Shown: positions 43,332 through 55,605 of the stretch, in pieces
Layout of the letters: every line of letters begins with the position of its first letter
Position numbering within the stretch: position 1 is the first letter of the stretch
From: Endothia cerciana
Lineage: Eukaryota; Ascomycota; Sordariomycetes; Diaporthales; Cryphonectriaceae
Direction: 5' to 3'
Length of the DNA stretch: 64,000 nt
NCBI GenBank assembly: GCA_026119935.1
Contig: JALRMH010000029.1
Span: 124,001 to 188,000, forward strand
Made by a program: the position numbers and the translations under genes
Notes under the pieces: model-generated
What the model was told of the DNA's origin: nothing
The model's database searches: none
The model's input: the letters and a program-made list of their open reading frames with translations, nothing else

Positions 43332-46300
43332 ATGTCGATGCTCCCACCCGAGATCACCGCCGAGCTGGGCCAGCTCATCCAGGGCCTCCAGTCTTCCAAC
43401 AATGATATCCGCACACAGGCGGAGGAGGCTCTGGCCAACAACTGGACAAACACGCGCCCCGAGGTGCTGCTGATGGGCCTGGCCGAACACATCGCGGGGT
43501 CCCAGGATGCCCAAGTCCGGTCCTTCGCCGCCGTCATCTTTCGGAGGATAGCCTCAAAGACCAGAAAGAACGAGCAGGGACAGGTCGTGGAGATGTTCGT
43601 CTCCCTCGCGAAGGAGCACGCTGTTGTGATAAGACAAAAGCTACTCGAGTGCCTGGTCAACGAGGCGGACAAGTCGGTCAGGAACAAGATCAGCGATGCC
43701 GTCGCTGAGGTAGCGAGACAATACTCAGATATCGGTACGCCTTGCCCGCCCCCCTTCCCCCCCCCCCCGGGCGCGGGTCAGGAAACATCGTGAATCGACC
43801 ACCTTGCTGACTTGCTGCTGCTAGATGAGCCGTGGCCTGAGCTGCTTACTGTGCTCTTTCAGCTTAGCATCGCCGACGATTCCGGGAAGCGGGAGTCCGC
43901 CTTCCGTGTCTTCAATACTACCCCCGGCATCATTGAGAAGCAGCATGAAGAGGCCGTTGCACAGGCCTTCACCAAGGGCTTCAAGGACCCTGAGGTCGGC
44001 GTACGTCAACTCACATGCGGTCGAGACCCTTGGGCAGGACTAACATCGCTTGGCAGGTCCGTCTGGCGGCAATGGAGGCCTTCGCCTCGTTCTTCAGAAG
44101 CCTCAGCAAGAAGAGGCAACAGAAGTATTTCGCCCTCGTCCCCGAAGTTCTCAACATCCTTCCTCCCATCAAGGACAAGCGTGATTCGGACGAATTGAGC
44201 AAGGCCCTCGTCGCGTTGATCGATCTCGCCGAGTCCTCACCCAAGATGTTCAAGCCCCTGTTCTCCAGTCTGGTCCAGTTCAGTATCTCTGTCGTCCAGG
44301 ACAAGGAGCTGAGCGACATCTGCCGTCAGAATGCGCTGGAACTCATGGCTACGTTCGCCGACTACGCGCCGTCGATGTGCAAGAAGGATCCTAATTTCAC
44401 AAAGGACATGATCACCCAGTGTCTCAGCCTGATGACAGATCTCGGGGACGATGATGATGTCCAGGAGTGGCTCGAAGCTGATGATGTACGTTCTCCTTCG
44501 CCCTTGTATCGCCCGCTGTCTGGCACCGCTAACCCGTTGAAGCTCGACCAAGATGAGAGCGATCAGAACCATGTCGCTGGCGAACAGTGCATGGACCGGC
44601 TCGCCAACAAGCTTGGCGGGCTGACGATCCTGCAGCCTACCTTCAACTGGCTGCCCCGCATGATGCAGTCCCAGTCCTGGTCAGACAAGCATGCTGCTCT
44701 CATGGCGATATCAGCCATCTCCGAAGGCTGCCGAGAGCAGATGGTCGGCGAGCTGCAGCAGGTTCTAGATCTGGTTGTGCCCGCTCTGAGAGACCAGCAC
44801 CCTCGTGTCCGGTGGGCAGGCTGCAATGCTCTAGGCCAGATGAGCACGGACTTCGCACCTACGATGCAGAAAGAGTATTACGATGTCATCCTCAAGGCTA
44901 TCATTCCTGTCCTCGACTCTCCCGAGCCTCGGGTCAAGTCGCACGCAGCCGCCGCCCTGGTTAACTTCTGCGAGGAAGCCGAGAAGACAGTCCTTGAGCC
45001 GTATCTCGATGAGCTCCTCTCGTCGCTCTACCGCCTGCTCCAGTTCGATAAGAGATACGTGCAGGAGCAGGCTCTGTCCACGATCGCCACGATCGCTGAT
45101 GCCGCCGAAGCTGCGTTCAGCAAGTATTATGATTCCTTGATGCCCCTGCTTTTCAACGTTCTACAGCTGCCGATCGACAAGGACAACCGTCTTCTCAAGG
45201 CCAAGGCGATGGAGTGTGCTACTTTGATTGGCCTTGCTGTTGGGAAGGAACGGTTGGGCGCAGACGCCATGAAGCTGGTCCAGCTTCTGGCCCACATCCA
45301 GACGAGCGTAACAGAGCCCGATGATCCCCAGGCACAATATCTCATGCACTGCTGGGGCCGCATGTGCCGTGTGTTGGGACCCGAGTTCCTTCCGTTCCTG
45401 CCAAACGTCATGCCCCCGCTCTTGGAGCTCGCAAAGGCCAACGCTGATATTCAACTCCTGGACGACGACGACCAGGTTGAAGCGCTTCAAAACGAGGAAG
45501 GGTGGGAGCTCGTTCCCATCAAGGGGAAGATGATCGGCATCAAGACCAGCACCATGGACGACAAGCACATGGCTATCGAGCTTCTCGTTGTGTATGCACA
45601 AGTTCTCGAGGGCAACTTCGCCCCCTACGTGGCGGAGGTTATGGAGAAGATCGCCCTGCCTGGTCTTGCCTTTTTCTTCCACGATCCCGTCAGGTACATG
45701 TCTGCCAAGCTCGTCCCCCAGCTGCTCAACTCGTACAAGAAAGCCTATGGAAACCCGTCAGCCGAGCTTGGTGGCCTCTGGACCGGCACAGTCGACAAGC
45801 TCCTGGAAGTCCTTACCGCCGAGCCTTCCATAGATACCCTGGCTGAGATGTACCAATGTTTCTACGAGTCCGTTGAGTGCCTGGGTAGGGACTGCCTCAC
45901 AACCCGGCACATGGAGCACTTCATCGAATCGGTCCAGTCCGCACTCGACGACTACAAGCTCCGTGTCACCCAGCGGCTGGAGGAGACCGCGGGCACAAAC
46001 CCGGAAGATGCCGAAGATGAGGCTGAGGAGCTCCTCATGGCGATTGAGGATGACCAAACCCTCCTGTCGGATATGAACAAGGCGTTTCACTCCATCTTCA
46101 AGTACCATGGCTCGGCCTTCCTGCGCTCTTGGGAGCGGCTGATATCGACATACGAGAGCTTCCTGAACAACGCTCAGGACCCCACGCAGCGCCAATGGGG
46201 ACTCTGTATAATGGACGATGTCCTCGAGTACTGCGGGCCTGAGTCGATTCACTACGCGAACTATATCATGACGCCGCTTCTAGATGGATGCCGAGACGCA

Positions 46301-46936
46301 TCCCCCGCCATCCGGCAGGCTGCTGCGTACGGCATCGGTGTCGCGGCTCAGAAGGGCGGACAGGCTTGGGCACAGTTCCTTGGCGGCTCGGTCCCGTCTT
46401 TGTTCCAGGCGACCCAGGTTCCTGATGCGCGCAGCGATGACAATGTGTACGCAACCGAGAATGCATGTGCAGCCATCGCCAAGATCCTGCATTTCAACGC
46501 AAGCGCGGTCGCGAACCCGGATGAGATCGTCGCCCAGTGGATCAACACGCTCCCTGTTACAAACGATGAGGAGGCTGCACCCTATGCTTATGCATACCTG
46601 GCCGAACTGATCACAAAGTAAGCTGCGATCCCTGGCCTCAGCACCCCGTGTGCGCTCTACACTTTACATGAATACCTCCATCTGCCTCTTACCTTTAGGC
46701 TCGCACGCACTGATTCTTTCTCCTACAGGCAACACCCTGCCATTGGTCAACGGCCAGATCAGATCTTCGACCACGTCGCAAAGGCCCTCGAGGCTCAGAC
46801 CCTGACCACACAAACCGCCCAGCGTGTCTGCACAGCGGTCAAGCTGCTCCTGCAGGCCACAAACACCGACCCAACGCCTCTCCTTCAGCAATTCTCAGCT
46901 GATGCTCAGCAAGTCATCATGAGCTACTTCAACTAG
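43332..46936 (+). CDS. PSE1: Importin beta-3 / karyopherin (Kap121/Pse1)
   Basis: Exons 43332-43734, 43825-44000, 44057-44485, 44543-46617 and 46729-46936 give 1096 residues. This is a nuclear import receptor built from HEAT repeats. Conserved blocks include SSNNDIRTQAEEALANNW, QVRSFAAVIFRRIASKTRK, VRLAAMEAFASFFRSL, DQNHVAGEQCMDRLANKLGG, QHPRVRWAGCNALGQMSTDF, PRVKSHAAAALVNFCEEAEK, DKHMAIELLVVYAQVLEG, GVAAQKGG and a C-terminus ending IMSYFN. An acidic loop (EDAEDEAEELLMAIEDD) is present. Length and order match Kap121/Pse1 (yeast 1089 aa), which carries ribosomal proteins, histones and other cargo into the nucleus with Ran-GTP. The third intron (44486-44542) is 57 bp, a multiple of three and free of stops, but has GTACGT, a GCTAACC branch and TTGAAG, and splicing it gives the conserved EADDLDQDESDQNH junction. 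Confidence 0.95.
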
Positions 46937-48542
46937 AGGTCGGAGTGCCCCTTTGCAAGCGTTTGTTTACCGACTGCAAGGCTGAGGACGCTGCCGTTGT
47001 CGCCACTGGCCCTTGGTATGTAGAGTAGTGTTGGGTGATGCAACTCGGAAGCACCCACGGATAGAAGGCGGCACAATGATCTCTGGTGTGATAGAGACCC
47101 AGAGCGCTGGTTTGAAAACGAGACGTCCAAGTGTCACTCAAACAGTGAATGAATGAGTAGTTGAGCGGCCAGTGTCGAGATCTGCGAGAAAGACGGACAG
47201 GGGGTGACAGGAGGTAGTTAGAGCCTTACGAGATACCAAACCAACAATTTTCTTCAAGCAAACGCCTTTCCCCTCTTTGTCAAGCTTTTAGTCGAGTCTT
47301 CCTGTTCTATCGACTGCCCTGTCTTTTTTTCAACCAGATTTGTCTCCAACTGAAAGGAACAGCACGGCAAGTCTTGCTCTTATGCCTCGAGCCTCTCTTC
47401 CCGGGGCACTGGGCAACGGGCCTATGAGTCCACCACACTGGCCTATTCAAGTATATCTGCGAGCAATAAGAGCGAGAAGGAGGCAGATCGAGACAGCAGT
47501 GCAAGTGCGTTGAGTTATGATCTACAACTCGCCCAACATTTCACCTCTGCGGTCACAGACAGCCCACGACACCTACGGCCGTGGTCGACCTTGTTTGGTC
47601 CGTCCGGTCCACACCCGTAGACTTCTTCTTTGTGCTTGATGAAGGGACATGTCCTCACCCACTCCTAAGGTCTGGCATGCATAGCAGATGTCTGGCGCCC
47701 CAGGCCACGGCCAGGGGATCTGCCAGTCTTATGGCGCTGCATGACCCTAGCCTACCGTCACCGGGGCGGCGGGGTTGGTCCCGGGCTCGCCGCGGGCCTG
47801 ATGCACCACCGCCCCGCAGGCTTTGAGAGATCACTGTCCCAATAATCGTCACGACTGCTTTTTGACGACAAGGCTCATTGATCAGCCTGACCAGGCGGCG
47901 TCCGCAGTCGCTGACCTGCTACGTGCCTGTGATATCCCGCACAGCCGACGGATTACGCTCCGGCCCAGCCACACCGGCGGGTGTCCAGAAAGGCAAAATC
48001 CCGCAAGCGGGCGGAGAGACTCTGCAGGCCCTCTTGGTTTGTTATGGGTGTCGCCAGGGCTCTCGGATCGGGACTAGACCACAACCCCCAGCTTTCAAAG
48101 GGTGTAAGCGGTGCCGTACATTTGTCTTTGGCCGGGGAGGGGGGGTGCTATGCGGTCGGTCGGGCGGCTTGTGGCTTGGTGTCGGCCCAGACTTACTCAT
48201 AGTGGGTTGAGTCTTTTATTGCAACAACAGGAGGGGAGTCGTTTGTATATAGGCCGAGGCAGCGGACAGCTGGTAGGCGGGATGAGGTAAATTAAAATCC
48301 ATGATGTCCGAAACGCGTAGATCGTGCTAGACATTTGCATGCCTACCTGAAATCCCAACCTGCTGCTCACTAGAGTCGACAAGACCGCAGTAACGCCCAA
48401 GCAAGGCACACAGTAATAGGTACCCTAATATGAGTGAGGACGGCCAGTACGGTAGGGTTCATCCGTTGGGTTCCCCTCCCATGGACTTGTCGCCGTGTTC
48501 CCCCGGAGGCCAGAGTGAGACTGACAAGATACATCATCACCA
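46937..48542. other. Intergenic region
   Basis: About 1.6 kb downstream of KAP121 with no recognised gene; only short frames without motifs. Confidence 0.5.
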
Positions 48543-49811
48543 GTGGCGGGGAGCCTCTGGTTCTACGCACCGAACAAAGGAGCACCGGTCTTCTTCGCCA
48601 CGACCTTCTGCGTATCCACGGTGTGGCAGCTGTGGCAGACCTGGTGAGTCCCGGGGGGGGGGGGCCCGTCCTCATCCCACTGCCGCCGAGGGAAGAAGGT
48701 CACGGGGGGCTGACAGACCTCGGCCGATAGCCATTACAAATGCTGGCGCATGACGGGCGTCCTGGTCTTCGCCGGATGCCTCTTCACCGCCGGCTTCATC
48801 ACGCGAGAGATCGCGGCGTTCGACTATTCGAACCTCGTTAGGCTCATCGTCAGCGTGTGTCTGGTATATGCGGCGCCGTACGTTGACCCTCTGAAACCCA
48901 CCCCCCCACCCCCCCTTCGCGGCCCCTAGAAAGTCCGAGACGAGAGAGATAGCAGCTGACACCGGGGGGACAGGCCTCTGTTTGAGCTCGCCAACTACCA
49001 GATCCTCGGCCGCATCCTCTACTACGTCCCGCACCTCTCGCCGATCCACCCGGGGCGCGTGTTGACGACCTTCGCCTCCCATCTCGGCCGTCGTCAAGGC
49101 GCTCAACGGGGACGGCGCCAGCTACTCGACCAACCAGTCCCTGCCGGAGTCGCGGCAGAACGTCGGCAAGGCCCTCCTCAAGGCGGCGCCGCTCATCCAG
49201 ATCGCGGTGGTGGTACTATTCCTGGCGCTGGCGGCGACCTTCCACCGCCGTGTCCACGTGGCGGGGATCCGGAGCCCGAGGCTGACGGCGGTGCTGCGGA
49301 CGCTGCACGCGAGCAGCGCGCTCATCGTCGCGAGGACCGTCTACCGGGTCGTCGAGTGCTTCAGCCTTGGCGGAGATCCACATCGGCCCGGGGCTCAGCG
49401 CGGGCTCGCTGGGCCCGGAGGTGCGCTACGGGTGGTTCTTCTACGTGTTCGGGGCGACGCTCATGCTGTGCAACGCGTGCCTCTGGAGCTTTAGGCACCC
49501 GAGGAGGTACCTGCCCAAGAGCACCAAGGTGTACCTCGCGCGCGACGGGGTGGCGGAGGTGGTCGGGACCGGGTACAAGGACACGAGGCCGTTCTGGAGG
49601 ACGCTGGTGGACCCCGTTCGACCTCATCGGGTGGGTTAGGGGAGGGGAAAGGGCAGCGCAGTTCTGGGATGAGGGTCAGCCCAGAGCGGAGGGGAAGACT
49701 GAAGACCTTGAGAGGCAAAGAGTAGGCAATTCGACTGCCAGCTCGCCGGCTCGAGAGGAGAGCCAAAACGAGTCAAGGCCTTGCGGGCATGGTGTGTCTC
49801 ACAGGTCCTGA
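48543..49811 (+). pseudogene. RTA1-like multi-pass membrane protein gene with three frameshifts
   Basis: Conserved blocks appear in order but in changing frames: SLWFYAPNKGAPVFF, STVWQLWQT, intron 48644-48730, HYKCWRMTGVLVFAGCLFTA, LVYAAP, intron 48878-48973, PLFELANYQILGRILYYVP, SPIHPGRVLTTF, ALNGDGASYSTNQSLPESRQ, LFLALAATFHRR, SSALIVARTVYRVVECF, EIHIGPGLSAGS, YGWFFYVFGATLMLCN, RHPRRYLPKSTKVYLARDG and DPFDLIGWVRG. This is a fungal seven-helix membrane family of RTA1-like type; the family name is tentative. Frame is lost at CCC 49078-49080 (one C too many), at CC 49365-49366 (one C too many) and at G 49616 (extra G). No ATG precedes SLWFYAPNK in frame; GTG at 48543 occupies the expected start position. 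After the lesions the frame runs to TGA at 49809-49811. Confidence 0.78.
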
Positions 49812-52710
49812 GGCCACCCGCGTCACGTAGCGTCACGTCGTCGGGCGGTCTTGGCAGTGACGATTCGAGAGAGGCTCTGCTTTGCTTTGCGACGAGATAT
49901 AGAGTCGCCAAGGCGTTTTCGCCATGAACCAACGCACGGATTTTTTTCCGGGCACCTGTTGCAGATACCTCGAGGACGCCTCCTGACTAATGTATCCTAT
50001 TACGATGACGTTGCGCGATCAAGCAGTAGTCTCTGCGTGGATGAGGGAGCAGAGATGAGACGTCCCGATCGGGCCATGGAGATGGATTTCGGGACCGAGC
50101 GCAGGCCGAGGATCCAAGGTATACGTGGCCCGGGAAGGATAGGGGGACTCGCGGAAGGAAGAGCTCGCCGCGCCTGGAGCAGGGCATGTTATAGACCTCC
50201 ATGCTTGCGTTGGCCCAGAGCGGGTTTGTGGCTTCGATCCAACATGGTCACCAGACCTCACGTAAGAGGCCCGGATAGTCGCGTAATGGTCAGGGCACGT
50301 GAGCTCACGACCCCCGTCAGCCTTGTCGTGAGAATGACAAGTTGAGATGGGGGAGGCTGTTTTGGGAAGAAGCGCGAGATGAGGCCACCGTAAGCGAAAG
50401 CCACAGCACAGGCAGTTGCGGTGATCCGAGCAGGGGAACTCTTGCAAGGAGGTTCTCAATGAGATCTAAAGATCTGATCCAACGCGGCTGTGTTGCAGAT
50501 GTCAAAGATGGATGTGGGTGTTGCCAACCGAGTCTCCTAAAAATAGGCCAGGACAGCATGGTGGCGTGGAGTGGAGTTGAGTGTCGGATGGCCCAGGACA
50601 TCCGACATCCTCCTGTGGCTAACGCGAAAGAGGACACCTGGGGTCTGCACCAAGGGACTGCGCCAGGGCGATGGCAGCACCATGTAGCGAGTGGTCCTGT
50701 CGGTTACGGACCCTCAGGCCCACATAGCAGATCGATCTGTGCATACCACCTGCAGTCCCTGTTAGGTCAGCACTCAAATTGCAGGGCTGAAGCAACATCA
50801 TTATCGTCGTCGACCTCCTTCCTCCCTCCATCCCAGGCCATATCGGATCCTGTCGCTTCACCACCCGAGCGACGGGGAACCAGCTCGGACATCCCACTCC
50901 TTCATCCTGATCCGGTACGTTGGGAATACGATAGACGAGACCGCCTTCATCTCGTCCGGGAACGGCATCTCCGTGATTTGTACGAGGTACGGACGTGGAT
51001 CGTTGCAGCACGTGCAACAGAGCACCGGCGCGTACGAGAACTGTCGCGCACGATCTTGGCCGCAATCGTGCGGTTCAGGGGTAACAGAGATCAACGGCGA
51101 GGGCGGCATAACACATGGCCTGCCATTCCTGTGCCACCAAACTTATCCCAGGCAAAGAATCGAGGCAGGTGACGGGAGGCGCATCCTCACTGGACCTGTC
51201 TCGTCTGGCACTCGAGCCACTGGCTCCCACAGGACTCAACTGGGCCGTATCTCGTGGTCACAGCCTCACCCGTCCGATCTGACCTCGTCTGATCTGATCT
51301 CACCTCGGCCTACCTGACCTGTACGTTTGTTCAGGTGGGCCATCCGTCCGCTGTCAACGTGTCTCGGCGGGCAGTCAGAGAATCCACCAGCCTCCCCAAG
51401 TCTGTAGGCATCGTCTCTTATCGCTCTTCTCCTTTCGGCGCGTGTCGAGCGCGTCCAGGAGCGGGAACGTGAGGGGAGCCCTATTTCGAGGCCCGAATCC
51501 TACCGTGTTGGCCCCGCCGATGCGAACAGCGCTCCCCTTGTCAACTTCAACAGCTCGTCATATCGTGAAGGAACACAGCCCCACAGCCAGCGGTTCCCAT
51601 GCGACGCGGAAAGGGCCCTGAGACTCTGGAAAGACGGCGTGATACAACTCGACCATCGGTGTAGTCCGGTCCACGTGTTCCCCGACTGGCCCTGCCAGAG
51701 CCCTGGTCTCGCGAGAAATGGCCAACGGACTGCAGGTTGCTGGGGGGCGCACGCTCGCCACGCAAAACAGCCTTGTGCAACGCAGACAACGACAAAGGTA
51801 AAACCTCGACTGTCCAGAAGGCCCATCCCCTTTGTCGGAATCTGAATCTAGCGCTGTGGCAGCTGTCAGTCCTGCCCTGGACCAGGGTCTCCACCCCAGG
51901 ACCAAAGCCGGCTCGTCTGCTAAACGACCCCGATCATCAAAGAGGATCAGGTCACTTGCTGTTTCTGTTCGCTCCCTGCAGACCCTGAGCGCCGTATCGT
52001 TGGTCGACCACCTCATTCCCCCATGCTCGTTGACCAGGGCTATGAATTTGCCCATTTTGACATCTACACAGTAGACCGCCTGGTACCTTCTCAGCCCACC
52101 CCCCCCCCCCCCACATTGACTGCTGGGAGGCACACCCACCCTGCGGCCATCTACAGCGACCATCTTGACAGCCTGTCAGCCCGTCAGCCACCTGCGAGCC
52201 ACACGGTGACCCCCCCACCCTCGGGCGTTTCCCTAGTGTCACCTCCAGGTTGCCAGGTTCCTGTGACCCGTTCTGAGCTGCCCCTCGGGCCCGCCCGCCA
52301 ATTCGAGCTCGAGGGGCCTGGCATAGCAGGTGCGCTCGCCCGGCTGTCTCTGAGCAAGCTCATATTGGCAACTAGGCCCCCCCAAGATCGATACAGACTC
52401 GGACAGCAGTCGTTCAAATATCCGTCGAGGTCACATCCCGGGCCTGGAGAAAGGTTGCCACACCACTTTCGTTCCAAATGCATGAACTAGGGACCACCTT
52501 CTTTGCGACATCTCACGGAACGTAACCCTACGTCAGGGCCTGAAAGAATTTGACCACATTCCGTTCCCGGCCCCAGATCTCACTGCCTCCTCCTTGTGTT
52601 CCCAAAGATCCCCGGCGCTTGGGCGAGTGTGTGTGGGACCTCCCGAATCTGACCGAGCCTAAACCTGACACCTCCCAACCCTTCGCCCTATATCTCCTCG
52701 ACGGTCCGCA
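49812..52710. other. GC-rich gene-free region upstream of the unknown protein
   Basis: About 2.9 kb. Frames here (for example 50342-51172 plus and 51558-52163 minus) lack recognisable motifs, and their codon pattern looks random. It includes a C run at 52101-52112. It may be a long promoter or leader of the gene at 52711. Confidence 0.45.
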
Positions 52711-54000
52711 ATGGTCACCTTTTGGCAGACGGATCCCATACCAACCATGGATAATCCCCTGATGAGGCCGAGCGCCCATAGCTTGCAGAGACCTCAGGTC
52801 TTCGTGAGGGTCGAATTTGGTGTGTCCTGGTCAGCCCAGCACTCTCCTCGGACACACAGATACGAATTCAAGTCTCGCGCCCTGCGAGAGAGGAACCCGG
52901 ACTTCCCCAGGACAGTGCCGGCCCCGACGACAAATTATCTCGCCACCACATCTATACAACAGATCCGAGACAGCGAGGCGCCGCATTCCTGCTTGCACCA
53001 CGCGCCCCAGGGGCAGGCCCCGCTATGTCGGAACCAACAACCTGAGTCTCGAGAAGCACCAAGCTACAACCCAAGTCACTTGCTGCCCGCGCCATACCTA
53101 CATGAGCGGAGCGAGCCAAGGCACGTAGAGGCCATTCCCGAACCGCCGCCACTTGGGCCGTTCCCTCCTGAAGACGGCCGACAATCTCGCGCAGATCGAG
53201 CAACATCGCCTGCCGACCGACCTCAGCGAGGACGCTCAGCACCACCGCCGCTAAGCGAGAACAACTGGGACGTCGTAAGGGCACAGACGACGGCTCGAGA
53301 ACCGGCTGGCCAGTCGATAACACACCCCCCGGCCCCTCAGGACAGACCAAATTCCGGTGTCTGGAAGGACCTGCCTGAAGTGCCGTCACGGTTTCGACTA
53401 GGGGAGGATGGCATGCCATGGGAAGGCACTTGGCAATTCCCCCTGGGCTTCGAGCCCTTCCTGGAGCCCGATCCATATCTGCGGCCCTCTTCCTCCGTCT
53501 CCTCCCCAAAACCCTCATCGGAACACCCCAGGGGGCCGCCACGGACCCCAGAGCAACGAAGCGGGCCCATGTTTGAGTCACCGCCCCAGGGAGACGATCC
53601 CGCCCGGCGGCACGAGCTCGAGGCTCTCGGCCACGCGATGATGACTGTGGACAACGGCTTCGAGAACCAGTGGTGGAACCAGGGCGAGCGAAAGCATCTG
53701 CAGGCGGTGACGCCGCCGCCGGCGACTCGCCAGCAGATGGAGGAGCAGATGGCGCTTGGCTGGGTTGGAGCACTACTGCCCGCCGCAGGGCCCGGGGACG
53801 ACAGCAACAGGCGCTTCACGTACCCAAGCCCCGAGGCTGCATCAGTCGTTTCGCCTGAGGGCTCGGTCGGCCCCAGCTTCAGCAACGTGCTGGTGTCGCC
53901 AGTCTCGACTTTCAGTGTGCCCGCAACTCAGCTCAGCAGGACGCTGTCTACACGGTCGGATGAGCTCTGGTTCGGCCATGGCGCCGCAAGATACGCCTAG
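52711..54000 (+). CDS. Proline-rich protein of unknown function
   Basis: Single frame of 429 residues; a second ATG at 52747 (MDNPLMRPSAH) is an equally good start. Residues 60-300 are disordered: Pro, Ser, Arg, Glu-rich with many PPP. The C-terminal 130 residues look like conserved sequence: HELEALGHAMMTVDNGFENQ then WW near 305-325, TRQQMEEQMALGW, SNVLVSPVSTFSVPATQLSR and TRSDELWFGHGA at the end. I have the impression that the MTVDNGFENQWW and STRSDEL blocks recur in uncharacterised Pezizomycotina proteins, but cannot prove it here. There are no membrane segments, signal peptide or catalytic motif. Codon use is GC3-rich as in the neighbouring real genes. The function is unknown; nuclear or regulatory is only a guess from disorder. 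Confidence 0.65.
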   Translation: MVTFWQTDPIPTMDNPLMRPSAHSLQRPQVFVRVEFGVSWSAQHSPRTHRYEFKSRALRERNPDFPRTVPAPTTNYLATTSIQQIRDSEAPHSCLHHAPQGQAPLCRNQQPESREAPSYNPSHLLPAPYLHERSEPRHVEAIPEPPPLGPFPPEDGRQSRADRATSPADRPQRGRSAPPPLSENNWDVVRAQTTAREPAGQSITHPPAPQDRPNSGVWKDLPEVPSRFRLGEDGMPWEGTWQFPLGFEPFLEPDPYLRPSSSVSSPKPSSEHPRGPPRTPEQRSGPMFESPPQGDDPARRHELEALGHAMMTVDNGFENQWWNQGERKHLQAVTPPPATRQQMEEQMALGWVGALLPAAGPGDDSNRRFTYPSPEAASVVSPEGSVGPSFSNVLVSPVSTFSVPATQLSRTLSTRSDELWFGHGAARYA

Positions 54001-55397
54001 GCCGAGGGCACCTCCTATATTTCTTTCACAAAATTACGAATCATGAAGGGGGAGGGGCGGGAAACACGGCCTTGGCAGCCTCTATCTGTCGTGTACAAAT
54101 CCAAAAGAAGGTCATCTTTCGAGGAGCAGCGCGGGGAGTTTACGGAACAGCAGCACAGGGCATGGATTGATTTTTGCTCCACTGCCTAACTACATATACT
54201 TTGTCTTTTTCAGGGGGTGGGGGTGGGGGGATATATCCAGCAGAGTCTAAGGAGCCAAAGCCCTTCAGGCCAATATTTCTTACTTTTCTAATGACAATTA
54301 ACGATGCCGTCTTCTCTTCTCACAACCAAGAGGGGCGGTGCAACATCCCACCAAACATCAGTACATACCGCTTCGGCTTTCCTGAAACTGGCATCCAATT
54401 TTGCCCTTTGTCGTGGACAGCTCAAACCCACCAAAACTCAGGGGACGAGAACTAACACCAAGGAGATGTTGCTCGTGCACCCCTTGCCCCAGCCTGCGGG
54501 GCGTGGCGTGCATCAAGACTTCAAGGTCCAAACATGCCCAGCACTTGTGTGCAAGCGGGCGGCACAGGCAACGAAATTATTATCCACTAGGCAACGCCAC
54601 AGCCATGCATGAACAGGACCATGAGGTTTCCGGACTAACTCGGAATACAGGGCTAGCACCGACCTCAACTCCACAGAACCCAGCGAAACAAGATGGAGCG
54701 GCAAACCGGGGAAATTTGGACACGGGCACAAGCAGGACTTCCGTGCTTTAGGCACAGCGTTTTTTGGCCCCCCCCCCGCCCAAAAAGCAGACCGGCACGC
54801 ACGTTAGACCCACTGGCACCATAAGTTGCATCCATCTTTTGAATCCTGAGGATGATGTGCATATGTATGGTAAAATGTGTAGGCATGTCATGCCGGCCGG
54901 CTGGACACAGCCTCACGACTAGCTGAAAGGACGGAACAAGTTCAGATAGGGACTTTGGGGGGGGGGGGGGTAAGGCAAATACATGAGTAAGGATAAATCA
55001 GATCATGCATGCGGCGTGATGGTGGTAGTGACTGGAACTGGTGCGGTCTTCCCGTCCCCGCGGCTGGGCCGCATCGAGGGAGACCTGCTTCTGCTGGCGG
55101 GAAGGCTGGATGAGCTTAACTTTCTTTCTACGTATGAGGAGGTTCTTCACCCCACAAGAAAGCCACACACACACACACACACACCCCACTTGGTGAGTTT
55201 CAAGTGTGACAAAAGGCAGATGGCGGGTTTTTCTTTTCTTCTTTTTCTTTTTCTCTTGGCGCTTGATATGACCTGGCGAATCGGGGCCCCGGGGGGGGGG
55301 GGGGCCGCCCCCCGCGCCACTGGGCTGTGCGTGTGATGTGTTGGGGGTGGGGGCGTGCGAATAAAAGCCGACGGTCTTCCCGTGGCCGCGGGGCTCA
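54001..55397. other. Gene-free region before assembly gap
   Basis: No gene recognised. G runs at 54222-54230 and 54957-54970, C run at 54768-54777, (CA)n at 55167-55184, and a 14-G run at 55291-55304 near the gap. Confidence 0.5.
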
Positions 55398-55605
55398 NNN
55401 NNNNNNNGTACACTTTTGTCCACTTGGTCTTTGGGGTTTTTTTCTTTACTATTTTTTTTTTTTCCCTGGGGGCTTACCGCGCCCCGCCCCCGGGGGCGCC
55501 GGGGGGGGGGGGGGGGCCGCACGCCGCTCCAGTGCTCTGTGCGTGAGATGTGTGGGCTGTGGGGCCGTGCGAATCAACGCCGTCGGAATGCCGGTGCCTG
55601 CGTCG
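55240..55605. repeat. Near-duplicate sequence on both sides of the gap
   Basis: The left copy (about 55240-55397) and right copy (about 55440-55605) share an order of T-rich tract, CCCCGGGGGC-type sequence, a 14-16 G run, GGGCCGC, CTGTGCGTG-GATGTGT, GTGCGAAT and GCCG-CGG. They differ by many substitutions and small indels. Confidence 0.7.
55398..55407. other. Assembly gap (10 N)
   Basis: Ten Ns mark a join between contigs. The real distance is unknown, so features across it should not be treated as contiguous. Confidence 0.99.

Noticed and set aside
50342..51172. 276-codon plus-strand frame
   Set aside because: ATG present but no motif, irregular composition and many rare codons. Chance frame in GC-rich DNA is likelier.
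51558..52163. 201-codon minus-strand frame
   Set aside because: No recognisable domain, and it runs through a poly-G tract coding GGGGGG. Probably chance.
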